DNA from: an uncultured Anaerococcus sp.
GTDB lineage: Bacteria; Bacillota; Clostridia; Tissierellales; Peptoniphilaceae
Reading direction: 5' to 3'
DNA length: 6,228 nt
Assembly (NCBI GenBank): GCA_902465755.1
Contig: CABQOK010000091.1
Location: 1-6,228, forward strand
A model generated the notes under the pieces. It worked only from the letters and a program-made list of their open reading frames with translations, was not told the origin of the DNA and made no database searches. Made by a program: the position numbers and the translations under genes. Shown here piece by piece: positions 1-6,228 of this stretch. How positions within the stretch are numbered: position 1 is the stretch's first letter; each line of letters starts with the position of its first letter.

Positions 1-50
1 TTTCTTTGTATATAAATAAGTCATTAGTCTCTGTCATAATCTTTCAATAC

Positions 51-64
51 TTAGTGTACATTAA
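51..64. promoter_or_regulatory. 14-bp near-palindrome, possible operator
   Basis: TTAGTGTACATTAA matches its own reverse complement at 12 of 14 positions, around a perfect TGTACA core at 55-60. It ends 2 bases before the candidate -35 box at 66-71 of the ABC transporter gene, where a repressor or activator of that gene could bind. No regulator gene is present in the window and I do not recognise the site as a known family's operator. In AT-rich DNA a dyad of this size can arise by chance, so the functional role is inference from position and symmetry. Confidence 0.3.
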
Positions 65-65
65 T

Positions 66-105
66 TTGAAGGGCTTTACAATTAAGGTATAAATATTGCT
101 ATAGA
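66..105 (+). promoter_or_regulatory. Candidate sigma-A promoter(s) of the ABC transporter gene
   Basis: The best reading is -35 TTGAAG (66-71), a 16-base spacer, and -10 TATAAA (88-93), which would start transcription near position 100. A second, overlapping reading is -35 TTTACA (75-80) with an extended -10 TGCTATAGA (97-105) at a long 19-base spacing. Either serves the gene starting at 117. The boxes are visible in the sequence; which one is used, or whether both are, is inference. Confidence 0.45.
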
Positions 106-116
106 AATGAGGAAAT

Positions 117-2822
117 ATGTTAGAACTTAAAAATATTACAAAAGTATATAAGACAGGCGACTTCGAACAGAAGGCCTTAGACGATGTTTCGATTTCCTTT
201 AGGAAAAACGAATTCGTCTCCATCTTAGGAAGAAGCGGTGGTGGAAAGACTACCCTTCTCAATATCATAGGAGGTCTAGATAAGTACACTTCAGGAGATC
301 TCTTGATAGATGGTAAGTCTACCAAAAACTTCAATGATTCTGATTGGGATTATTATAGAAATGTTTCGGTTGGCTTTATCTTCCAATCCTACAATCTAAT
401 AAGCCATCAAACGATCCTTTCAAATGTTGAGCTTGCCCTAACCCTTTCTAGCGTGAAGAAGGAAGATAGGAAGAGGCGAGCCATAGAAGCCCTTGATAAG
501 GTAGGACTTAAAGATCATATCTACAAGAAACCAGCCGAACTATCTGGCGGACAGATGCAAAGAGTTGCCATAGCTCGTGCTTTGGTAAACAATCCAGAAA
601 TCGTCCTTGCTGACGAGCCAACAGGAGCTCTAGATACCAACACATCTAAGCAAATTATGGATCTGTTAAAGGAAATAGCTAAGGACAGGCTGGTCATAAT
701 GGTAACCCACAACCCAGAACTTGCCGAAAAATATTCTACAAGGATTGTCAAAATCCGTGACGGGGTAATCCTGGATGATTCAGACCCTTATGAGGAAAAA
801 ACAGATGAGGAAAGCTTTAAAACTAAAAGATTAAACCTAGGATTAAAACAAGCCCTTAACCTCTCCTTTAACAATCTCTTGACCAAAAAGGCAAGGACAA
901 TACTTACTGCCTTTGCGGGGTCGATTGGAATTATTGGCATTGCCCTAATAATTTCAATATCAAAAGGAGCAGATGACTTTATAGCAGAAAGTCAGAGAAA
1001 CGCCCTAAAGTCCTATCCAATCCAGATTCAGAAGGAGTCCTTAAATCTTGAAAATATCCTAACTCCTCCGGAAAAGGAAGATAAGGCAAATTCAACCAAG
1101 GAAGTCTTAGCCAACAATATGATTCTTAAAAGAAGAAGCGAACTGTCCGCATCCTACAGCAAAAACAACCTCACTCCTTTCAAAAAATACATGGAAGATA
1201 ATAAGGAGAAACTAACTGAGGAAATCGGCGGCAATTTCGTGACCTATTCTTACGATACAAACTTTGATATATTTACCAAGGATCCAAATGGAGATTTAAT
1301 TAATACAGACGGATCAGAATTTGAGGAAAAGCAAGATAATTTTATGGCCAATCTCCTAAAACCCCAATCATCAAACAAGAACTTCACCGAGCTTATAAGT
1401 GGAGAAGACGGGCAAATTTCAAAGATGATTACAGATGATTATGAAATAGTAGAAGGGACTTGGCCAAAAGATGCAACAGACCTAGTACTTTTTACAGACT
1501 ATAACAACGAGATCATGACCCAAACCCTCTATGAAATAGGACTTTTACCTAGCAAGGACTACAAGGATATCTTAGCAAAACTTGATAACAAGGAAAAAAT
1601 CGACCTTAAAGAAAAAAGACTTAGCCCAAAAGATATCATAGGTCATGAGTACAAGATCCTTACAGGGTCAGACTATTATGAGAAATCGGGAGATTCTTTC
1701 ATTGATATAAGTGAGGATGAAGCTAAGAAAAAGGAATTAATTGACAAGGCAATAAGTGCCAAAATCGTAGGAATAGCAAGGAAAAAGACCAACGATGACA
1801 ATCAAATCATAGACTCTCCCCTAGCTTATTCTAGAGATCTTACAGACCTTCTTATAAAACATGTAGAAGATTCAGAAATAGCCAAGGCCCAACTCGCAAA
1901 CAAAGATAAAAACATCCTAAATAACCTTCCTTTCAAGGCAGAAAGTAATGAAGACAAAGGAAATATAGGAAAATCCTTCCTAGAAAATCTAGACAGTAAG
2001 GAAGAAATGAAGGTAAACACCTATCTAATGAGAAATAAACCTGAGCTTATGGATGATCTAAGTGAAAAGACTAAAGAAATTCAAAGCAAGAACCCAATGG
2101 CCCTAGTAGAAAACCAAGATAATAACAATAGGGCTCTAATAGACTACGCCCTAGATAAAAACGACAAAAATCTCTATCTCGACATATACGATGAGTTTCT
2201 AAAAGATGCAACTTATAGCAAGAACCTAGAAAAGTTCGGCCTAGTATCCAAAGACGCCCCATCAAATATCTCAATCTATGTAGAAAACTTTGAAAATAGA
2301 GACAAGATCAAGGACTTCATCAAAGAATATAACGAGGGAAAGAGCGAAAATGAGAAGATTGCTTATACAGACTATATAGGCCTAATCTCCTCATCGATTA
2401 CTCAAATAATCTCCGCCATCTCCTATCTTTTGATAGCCTTTGTTGGAGTAAGTCTTGTGGTATCATCTATAATGATTGGAATAATCACCTACATTTCTGT
2501 TCTTGAAAGAGTAAAAGAGATCGGAATCCTAAGATCAATCGGAGCAAGCAAGAAGGATATAAGAAAGGTCTTCCTATCGGAAACCTTTATAATAGGTCTT
2601 TTGTCAGGACTGATAGGAATCGGAGCAACAATGCTAATAAATATCCCCTTATCAAAGCTAATCCAAAATATGAGCGGGATAGGAGAAATTAGAGCCTTAC
2701 TCCCAGCCAAGGCAGGAATAATACTGGTAATAATTTCCGTAGGACTAACCCTAATTGCAGGAATTATCCCTTCAAGCATTGCAGCCAAAAAAGATCCAGT
2801 AAAGGCCTTATCTCAAGAATAA
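117..2822 (+). CDS. MacB-type ABC transporter, fused ATPase and FtsX-type permease
   Basis: This 901-residue membrane protein probably couples ATP hydrolysis to export or extracytoplasmic work as a homodimer; its substrate is unknown. The N-terminal ATPase (about 1-225) is complete: Walker [10 protein letters not shown] at 38-46, Q-loop Q90, signature LSGGQ at 142-146, Walker B ending in D166-E167, D-loop at 171-173 and switch H198. A first membrane helix (about 262-283) leads to a roughly 475-residue, charged outer domain. Three more helices follow (about 764-793, 822-842, 866-886), with the FtsX signature around [19 protein letters not shown] (797-815) and the usual DPVKAL tail. This four-helix plan is that of MacB. 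GAGG at 109-112 lies 4 bases before the ATG, and the N-terminus begins exactly as ABC domains do, which supports this start. The gene stands alone: no separate permease or HlyD-type adaptor is in view, and a terminator follows 28 bases after the stop. A role in peptide export or envelope stress is possible but unsupported here. Confidence 0.9.
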   Translation: MLELKNITKVYKTGDFEQKALDDVSISFRKNEFVSILGRSGGGKTTLLNIIGGLDKYTSGDLLIDGKSTKNFNDSDWDYYRNVSVGFIFQSYNLISHQTILSNVELALTLSSVKKEDRKRRAIEALDKVGLKDHIYKKPAELSGGQMQRVAIARALVNNPEIVLADEPTGALDTNTSKQIMDLLKEIAKDRLVIMVTHNPELAEKYSTRIVKIRDGVILDDSDPYEEKTDEESFKTKRLNLGLKQALNLSFNNLLTKKARTILTAFAGSIGIIGIALIISISKGADDFIAESQRNALKSYPIQIQKESLNLENILTPPEKEDKANSTKEVLANNMILKRRSELSASYSKNNLTPFKKYMEDNKEKLTEEIGGNFVTYSYDTNFDIFTKDPNGDLINTDGSEFEEKQDNFMANLLKPQSSNKNFTELISGEDGQISKMITDDYEIVEGTWPKDATDLVLFTDYNNEIMTQTLYEIGLLPSKDYKDILAKLDNKEKIDLKEKRLSPKDIIGHEYKILTGSDYYEKSGDSFIDISEDEAKKKELIDKAISAKIVGIARKKTNDDNQIIDSPLAYSRDLTDLLIKHVEDSEIAKAQLANKDKNILNNLPFKAESNEDKGNIGKSFLENLDSKEEMKVNTYLMRNKPELMDDLSEKTKEIQSKNPMALVENQDNNNRALIDYALDKNDKNLYLDIYDEFLKDATYSKNLEKFGLVSKDAPSNISIYVENFENRDKIKDFIKEYNEGKSENEKIAYTDYIGLISSSITQIISAISYLLIAFVGVSLVVSSIMIGIITYISVLERVKEIGILRSIGASKKDIRKVFLSETFIIGLLSGLIGIGATMLINIPLSKLIQNMSGIGEIRALLPAKAGIILVIISVGLTLIAGIIPSSIAAKKDPVKALSQE

Positions 2823-2850
2823 TAGACAAAATGAGAATAATATGTAAAGC

Positions 2851-2873
2851 AAAAGCCCCTAGCTGGGGCTTTT
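2851..2873. terminator. Bidirectional intrinsic terminator between convergent genes
   Basis: AAAAGCCCC (2851-2859) pairs perfectly with GGGGCTTTT (2865-2873) around the five-base loop TAGCT. On the plus strand the stem runs into TTTTATTATA, so it can end the ABC transporter transcript. On the minus strand the same stem ends in TTTT and can end the treP-treC transcript. The U tracts are short on both strands, so efficiency may be moderate. It is the only intergenic hairpin between the two convergent units. Confidence 0.85.
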
Positions 2874-2874
2874 A

Positions 2875-4536
2875 TTATACTCTCTTGATTAGAGCGAGGC
2901 TCTCGTAAGGAGCCAGTTCTATTTCACTTTCTACTTTTCTATCTCCATAGTTTCCCAAAAGATACTCGAACTTATCATAATCCTCTAAGATTTCTTCTAG
3001 ATTCACCTTAACATCTTCATCTGAGAAGTTATTCATATTAATTAAAACTTCTCCCTCATATTCTCTGATATAGGCGAAGATATGAGGATCATCTTCAAGG
3101 ATTGGGAAGTAGAGTCCGTCGGAGATTATAGGCTCTTCTTTTCTAAGTTCTATAAGCTTCTTGTAATAATAGAATATTGAATCCTTATCCTCTAGAGATT
3201 TTGCTGCATTTATTTCCTTATAATTATCATTTACCCCTATCCAAGGAGTACCTGTCGTAAAACCTGCATTTTCTGATCCGTCCCATTGCATAGGAGTTCT
3301 AGAATTGTCCCTAGATTTTTTCTTAATAATCTTAAGGGCTTCGTCAGCACTCTTACCCTTTTCTATTAAATCCTTGTAGGCATTGATACTTTCTATATCT
3401 TTGTAATCTTCGATTGAAGAAAAGTCAGGGTCAGTCATTCCTATTTCTTCTCCCTGATATATATAAGGAGTTCCTCTCATCATGTGGATGGTTTGGGCAA
3501 GCATAGTCGCTGTTTCTTTTGGATAATTTTTAACATCTCCAAATCTATTGTTGGCCCTTGGCTGGTCGTGATTATTCCAGAAAAGAGCATTCCAACCTCC
3601 CCCATCTTGGAGTCCCTTCTGCCATTTGTTCAGGATTTCCTTTAATTTCATAAAATCAAAGTTCATGTCGGTCCACTTGTCCCCATCCTTGTAGTCTACC
3701 TTAAGATGGTGGAAGCTAAAGATCATGGAAAGTTCATCGCCTTCGGCAGCTGAGTACATGGAAGAATTCTCTATATCAGTAGAGCTCATTTCTCCTACTG
3801 TAATTATCTCGGGTTTTTTCCCGAAAGTATGTTTGTTAAGCTCTCTTATCCACCTATGAACTATAGGAGTATCTGTGTAGAGCTTCTTCTCCTCGCTTAT
3901 ATCTCCTGAAGAGTCTTCTAAGATTTGGCTTTTCCCTATTACATTTAAGACGTCAAATCTAAATCCTCCGATTCCCTTATCAATCCAATAGTTTACGATC
4001 TTGTAGAGCTCTTCTCTAAGGTCAGGATTGTGCCAATTAAGGTCGGCCTGGGTCTTATCGTAGAGGCAGAGATAATATTTTCCACTATCTCCAAACTCAT
4101 TCCAAGCAGGTCCACCGAATTTGGACTGCCAATTTGTAGGATAGTTACCATCTTTTCCTTCCCTTATATAATAGAAATTCTGATACTTTTCATCTCCAGC
4201 TAGGGCCTTCTTGAACCACTCATGTTCTGTCGATGTGTGATTTAGGACCATATCAAACATTAACTTAATATTTGCCTTGTCAAACTCTGCGATGAGATTA
4301 TCAAGGTCCTCATCAGTCCCAAAGGCAGGGTCCACATGGTAATAATCTGCTATGTCGTAGCCATTATCATTTTGTGGAGAGACAAAGAAAGGATTGATCC
4401 AAACCATGTCTACTCCAAGTTTTTTTAGATAAGCTACCTTTTGACTAATACCCTTGAGGTCTCCTATGCCATTTCCTGAAGTATCCTTAAAGCTTCTGGG
4501 ATAGGCCTGGTAAATTACTTGTTTTCCTAAATTCAT
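2875..4536 (-). CDS. treC: Trehalose-6-phosphate hydrolase
   Basis: This cytoplasmic enzyme (EC 3.2.1.93, called treA in Bacillus) hydrolyses trehalose 6-phosphate to glucose and glucose 6-phosphate. The 553 residues match the family's length. The GH13 catalytic barrel shows region I DMVLNH (95-100), the nucleophile D195 in GFRFD, the acid/base E249 in VGEMSST, and the third carboxylate D324 in NNHDQPR. An insert around 322-420 with RDNSRTPMQW (409-418) and a C-terminal beta domain follow. VGEMSST and FHHLKVDY (275-282) closely resemble the E. coli TreC sequence as I recall it, and favour TreC over a plain oligo-1,6-glucosidase. The start is set by AGGAGG at 4541-4546 and by the conserved VIYQAYPRSF close to the N-terminus. 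It is the second gene of the operon, 8 bases after treP, whose product makes its substrate. The stop codon lies one base from the terminator stem. No key residue is missing. Confidence 0.93.
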   Translation of the reverse strand: MNLGKQVIYQAYPRSFKDTSGNGIGDLKGISQKVAYLKKLGVDMVWINPFFVSPQNDNGYDIADYYHVDPAFGTDEDLDNLIAEFDKANIKLMFDMVLNHTSTEHEWFKKALAGDEKYQNFYYIREGKDGNYPTNWQSKFGGPAWNEFGDSGKYYLCLYDKTQADLNWHNPDLREELYKIVNYWIDKGIGGFRFDVLNVIGKSQILEDSSGDISEEKKLYTDTPIVHRWIRELNKHTFGKKPEIITVGEMSSTDIENSSMYSAAEGDELSMIFSFHHLKVDYKDGDKWTDMNFDFMKLKEILNKWQKGLQDGGGWNALFWNNHDQPRANNRFGDVKNYPKETATMLAQTIHMMRGTPYIYQGEEIGMTDPDFSSIEDYKDIESINAYKDLIEKGKSADEALKIIKKKSRDNSRTPMQWDGSENAGFTTGTPWIGVNDNYKEINAAKSLEDKDSIFYYYKKLIELRKEEPIISDGLYFPILEDDPHIFAYIREYEGEVLINMNNFSDEDVKVNLEEILEDYDKFEYLLGNYGDRKVESEIELAPYESLALIKRV

Positions 4537-4540
4537 TTAA

Positions 4541-4547
4541 CCTCCTA
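4541..4547 (-). promoter_or_regulatory. treC ribosome binding site overlapping the treP stop
   Basis: Read on the minus strand, TAGGAGG contains both the TAG stop of treP (4547-4545) and the AGGAGG Shine-Dalgarno of treC (4546-4541), followed by TTAA and the treC ATG. A ribosome ending treP therefore sits on the treC initiation site. This fixes the treC start and implies one transcript with coupled translation; the coupling itself is inferred. Confidence 0.85.
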
Positions 4548-5990
4548 GCTAAAACTTGGTGTCTTAAATTCTATCTTGTTATGAAACATATTCTTCTTTT
4601 CAAATACCACAGTTAGTATCACAGGAACTACTATAGCAATGGCCATGGCTATAGCAAAGTTTAATCTAGATCCTCCCATTATTGAAAGAATTCCAGGAAG
4701 TCCTCCTATACCAATATTGTAGGCCATGGTAGAAGTTGATACAGAAAATACCGCAGCAAGTGCAGATCCAATCATTCCCGCTATAAATGGGAAGCCGTAT
4801 TTGATATTGATACCAAAAAGAGCAGGCTCTGTAACGCCAAGATAGGCAGAAATTGCTGCTGGAACTGAGATTTGTTTTTCCTTCTCGTCCTTTTTGTGTA
4901 GGTAGATTATAGCAACTACTGCTGAGGCTTGGGCAATGTTTGATAGGGCAATCATTGGCCAAAGGATTGTTCCACCGAAGTCATTTGCAAGCTGAAGGTC
5001 GATTGCATTTGTCATATGGTGAAGGCCTGTAATAACAAGTGGAGCATAGAAAAATCCAAATACCGCTGCAAAAAGCCAGTTAAAGGCAGAAGTCAATCCA
5101 TTATATACTCCGGCAGAGATTAGTGAACCTATCTTCCAACCAATAGGACCTAAGACTAGGTGGGCTAATAGTACTGTCGGTATTAATGAAAATAGGGGAA
5201 CAAAAATCATTGATATTGCTTGAGGGATAATCCTTTTGAAGAATCTTTCAAGATATACCAAGAGGAATCCTGCAAGCATGGCTGGGATTACTTGGGCCTG
5301 GTATCCTATTCTTTCTATTGTGAAAAATCCAAAGTCCCAAACAGGAATCTCTCCCCCGCCTGCTATTGAGTAGGCATTGGCAAGTAGGTTAGGCGAAATC
5401 AAACAAATACCTAGAACAATTCCTAGTATTTGAGTTGTTCCCATCTTCCTTGTTATAGACCAGGTGATTCCTACAGGTAGGTAATGGAAGATCGCTTCAC
5501 ATATAAGCCACAAGAAGTCATTTACCCCATTCCAAAAGACAGAAGTCTCTACAATAGTCTTTCCTCCAAGACTATCAAAAGGCATCTCTCCAAGGATATT
5601 TCTAAAACCTAAGAGCAAACCACCTACGATAATAGCTGGAATTAATGGGGCGAAGATTTCAGCAAGGACTGAAGATACCCTTTGAAGGGCGTTCTGGTTT
5701 TTCACAGCATCCTTTTTCACATCATCCTTACTCTTTTCTGTAGCGCTAGATATGGCCATAAAGTCATTATAAAACCCGTCTACATCGTTTCCAATAATAA
5801 CCTGGAACTGACCGGCCTGAGTGAAAGATCCCTTAACCGAAGGTAGATCTTCGATTTTTTCTACGTCGGCTTTTTTAGGATCATTTAGTACGAAACGCAT
5901 CCTAGTAACACAATGCGTAACTGACGAGATATTGCTATCTCCTCCAATATATTGATGCAAGAGTTTCGCATCATCTTTATATTTTCCCAT
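4545..5990 (-). CDS. treP: Trehalose-specific PTS permease, EIIBC
   Basis: This membrane permease takes up trehalose and phosphorylates it to trehalose 6-phosphate, using phosphate from PEP through EI, HPr and an EIIA. The 481 residues equal the usual EIIBC length. The EIIB domain (about 1-80) carries the phospho-accepting C27 in SVTHCVTRMRF. A linker (about 81-104) leads to the EIIC domain (about 105-465) with around ten hydrophobic segments, GYQAQVIPAMLAGF (229-242), GLHH (322-325) and the substrate-site motif GVTEP (385-389). Stretches such as KGSFTQAGQFQVIIG and LPVGITWS resemble E. coli TreB from memory, and the adjacent treC confirms the sugar. AGGAGG at 5995-6000, 4 bases before the ATG, supports the start. 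There is no C-terminal EIIA domain; the chain ends at residue 481 just past the last helix, so EIIA must be supplied in trans. It is first in the operon. The maltose- or sucrose-type EIIBC are the main alternatives, but are less likely beside treC. Confidence 0.92.
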   Translation of the reverse strand: MGKYKDDAKLLHQYIGGDSNISSVTHCVTRMRFVLNDPKKADVEKIEDLPSVKGSFTQAGQFQVIIGNDVDGFYNDFMAISSATEKSKDDVKKDAVKNQNALQRVSSVLAEIFAPLIPAIIVGGLLLGFRNILGEMPFDSLGGKTIVETSVFWNGVNDFLWLICEAIFHYLPVGITWSITRKMGTTQILGIVLGICLISPNLLANAYSIAGGGEIPVWDFGFFTIERIGYQAQVIPAMLAGFLLVYLERFFKRIIPQAISMIFVPLFSLIPTVLLAHLVLGPIGWKIGSLISAGVYNGLTSAFNWLFAAVFGFFYAPLVITGLHHMTNAIDLQLANDFGGTILWPMIALSNIAQASAVVAIIYLHKKDEKEKQISVPAAISAYLGVTEPALFGINIKYGFPFIAGMIGSALAAVFSVSTSTMAYNIGIGGLPGILSIMGGSRLNFAIAMAIAIVVPVILTVVFEKKNMFHNKIEFKTPSFS

Positions 5991-6020
5991 AAGTCCTCCT
6001 TTTATTTTATATAGTACTTA

Positions 6021-6093
6021 TACCCAATTTTATCGAAATAATTTAGCCTTCCATGCAAATTAAAAACTTATTTTAAATCAAAAGTCTTGGGTA
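6021..6093. repeat. Inverted TTGGGTA pair flanking the divergent intergenic region
   Basis: TTGGGTA occurs on the minus strand at 6027-6021 and on the plus strand at 6087-6093. Each copy ends about 30 bases before the start codon of the gene it faces: 5990 for treP and 6123 for the small ORF. The arms are only 7 bases and 59 bases apart, so a hairpin is unlikely. Paired regulator half-sites or similar promoter and leader architecture are the possible readings. Confidence 0.35.
6026..6058 (-). promoter_or_regulatory. Candidate treP promoter with overlapping dyad
   Basis: On the minus strand a -35-like TTGCAT (6058-6053) precedes GATAAA (6034-6029) at an 18-base spacing. The match to consensus is modest. 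The -10 region lies inside an imperfect 18-bp palindrome, AATTTTATCGAAATAATT (6026-6043), which matches its own reverse complement at 14 of 18 positions with TCGA at the centre. A central CG is usual in operators of LacI-family repressors, including CcpA cre sites, but the flanks do not fit the cre consensus well. Some control element is expected here, because tre operons are normally inducible and glucose-repressed. The exact boxes are uncertain. Confidence 0.3.
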
Positions 6094-6122
6094 GATATTT
6101 AATAGAAGAAAAAGGAGGTTTT

Positions 6123-6209
6123 ATGAGAAAAGATCTTGTTAAGGAGAGAATATTACTAGCAATCAGTGCCGTATTTCTTTTGATAAACTTATTTATAAAT
6201 AATTTTTAA
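6123..6209 (+). CDS. Small single-pass membrane peptide, 28 aa, unknown function
   Basis: I do not recognise this ORF. It begins MRKDLVKER, a charged stretch with four basic and two acidic residues. A hydrophobic run of about 16 residues follows (10-25: mostly I, L, V, A, F), then the tail NNF and a TAA stop. By the positive-inside rule the N-terminus would be cytoplasmic and the C-terminus outside. AAAGGAGGT (6111-6119) places AGGAGG exactly 4 bases before the ATG, as for treP and treC, which is the main argument for translation. It diverges from treP across 132 bases. No terminator follows; the purine-rich AGAGAAAAGAAAGAAAAAG at 6210-6228 could hold the ribosome site of a next gene outside the window, making this the first cistron of an operon. 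A leader peptide or a chance ORF are the alternatives. Confidence 0.55.
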   Translation: MRKDLVKERILLAISAVFLLINLFINNF

Positions 6210-6228
6210 AGAGAAAAGAAAGAAAAAG

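Noticed and set aside
6..17. TTGTATATAAAT, which matches 10 of 12 positions of the Bacillus TreR operator TTGTATATACAA as I recall it
   Set aside because: It lies far from treP, beyond the far end of the operon, in AT-rich DNA where such a match is easily random, and it is not symmetric. It could matter only if a gene left of the window uses it.
38..46. Walker A reading GRSGGGKTT instead of the common GPSGSGKST in the ABC protein (residue numbers)
   Set aside because: It still satisfies GxxGxGK[ST] and all other ATPase motifs are intact, so there is no reason to suspect a dead ATPase.
44..334. 96-codon minus-strand open frame over the ABC gene start
   Set aside because: It overlaps the promoter and the ATPase start of a clear gene on the other strand, and its product shows no recognisable domain.
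521..2788. Several antisense open frames of 64-99 codons inside the ABC transporter gene
   Set aside because: They mirror the coding sequence of a well-supported gene and have no domain signature or ribosome site that I can see.
4666..4962. 98-codon minus-strand open frame in another frame inside treP
   Set aside because: It is a shifted reading of the EIIC coding region on the same strand. The main frame is intact throughout, so it is not evidence of a frameshift.
1..6228. CRISPR arrays, tRNA or rRNA genes, insertion sequences, riboswitches
   Set aside because: The window is nearly filled by three long genes. The gaps (1-116, 2823-2874, 5991-6122) hold no repeat array, tRNA-like fold, transposase remnant or recognised riboswitch core.

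Overview
The window is AT-rich DNA with low-GC, Gram-positive style gene signals: strong AGGAGG ribosome sites, short intergenic gaps, and AGA/ATA/AAA-rich codon use. It suggests a Firmicute. From general impression a Tissierellia-like anaerobe such as Anaerococcus or Peptoniphilus is plausible, but nothing here fixes the genus.

Layout. Positions 1-116 are a leader with a 14-bp near-palindrome and a sigma-A-like promoter region. A single plus-strand gene (117-2822) encodes a 901-residue MacB-type ABC transporter, with ATPase and FtsX-type permease in one chain. A compact, probably bidirectional terminator (2851-2873) separates it from a convergent two-gene operon on the minus strand. Read in the direction of transcription, that operon is treP (5990 to 4545), the trehalose PTS permease EIIBC, then treC (4536 to 2875), trehalose-6-phosphate hydrolase. 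The right end (5991-6122) is a divergent intergenic region with candidate promoter and operator elements. Beyond it lies a plus-strand 28-codon ORF (6123-6209) with a perfect Shine-Dalgarno sequence, encoding a likely single-pass membrane peptide; the window ends 19 bases after its stop.

How the genes work together. TreP imports trehalose and phosphorylates it to trehalose 6-phosphate. TreC splits that product into glucose and glucose 6-phosphate for glycolysis. TreP carries EIIB and EIIC domains but no EIIA, so phosphate must come from an EIIA encoded elsewhere. No treR-type repressor gene is inside the window. The ABC transporter is a separate one-gene unit with no visible link to trehalose use.

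I see no clearly new multi-gene system. The most interesting items are the small membrane ORF divergent from treP, the TTGGGTA element at the same distance before both divergent starts, dyads next to the promoters, and the very large extracellular domain of the ABC transporter.
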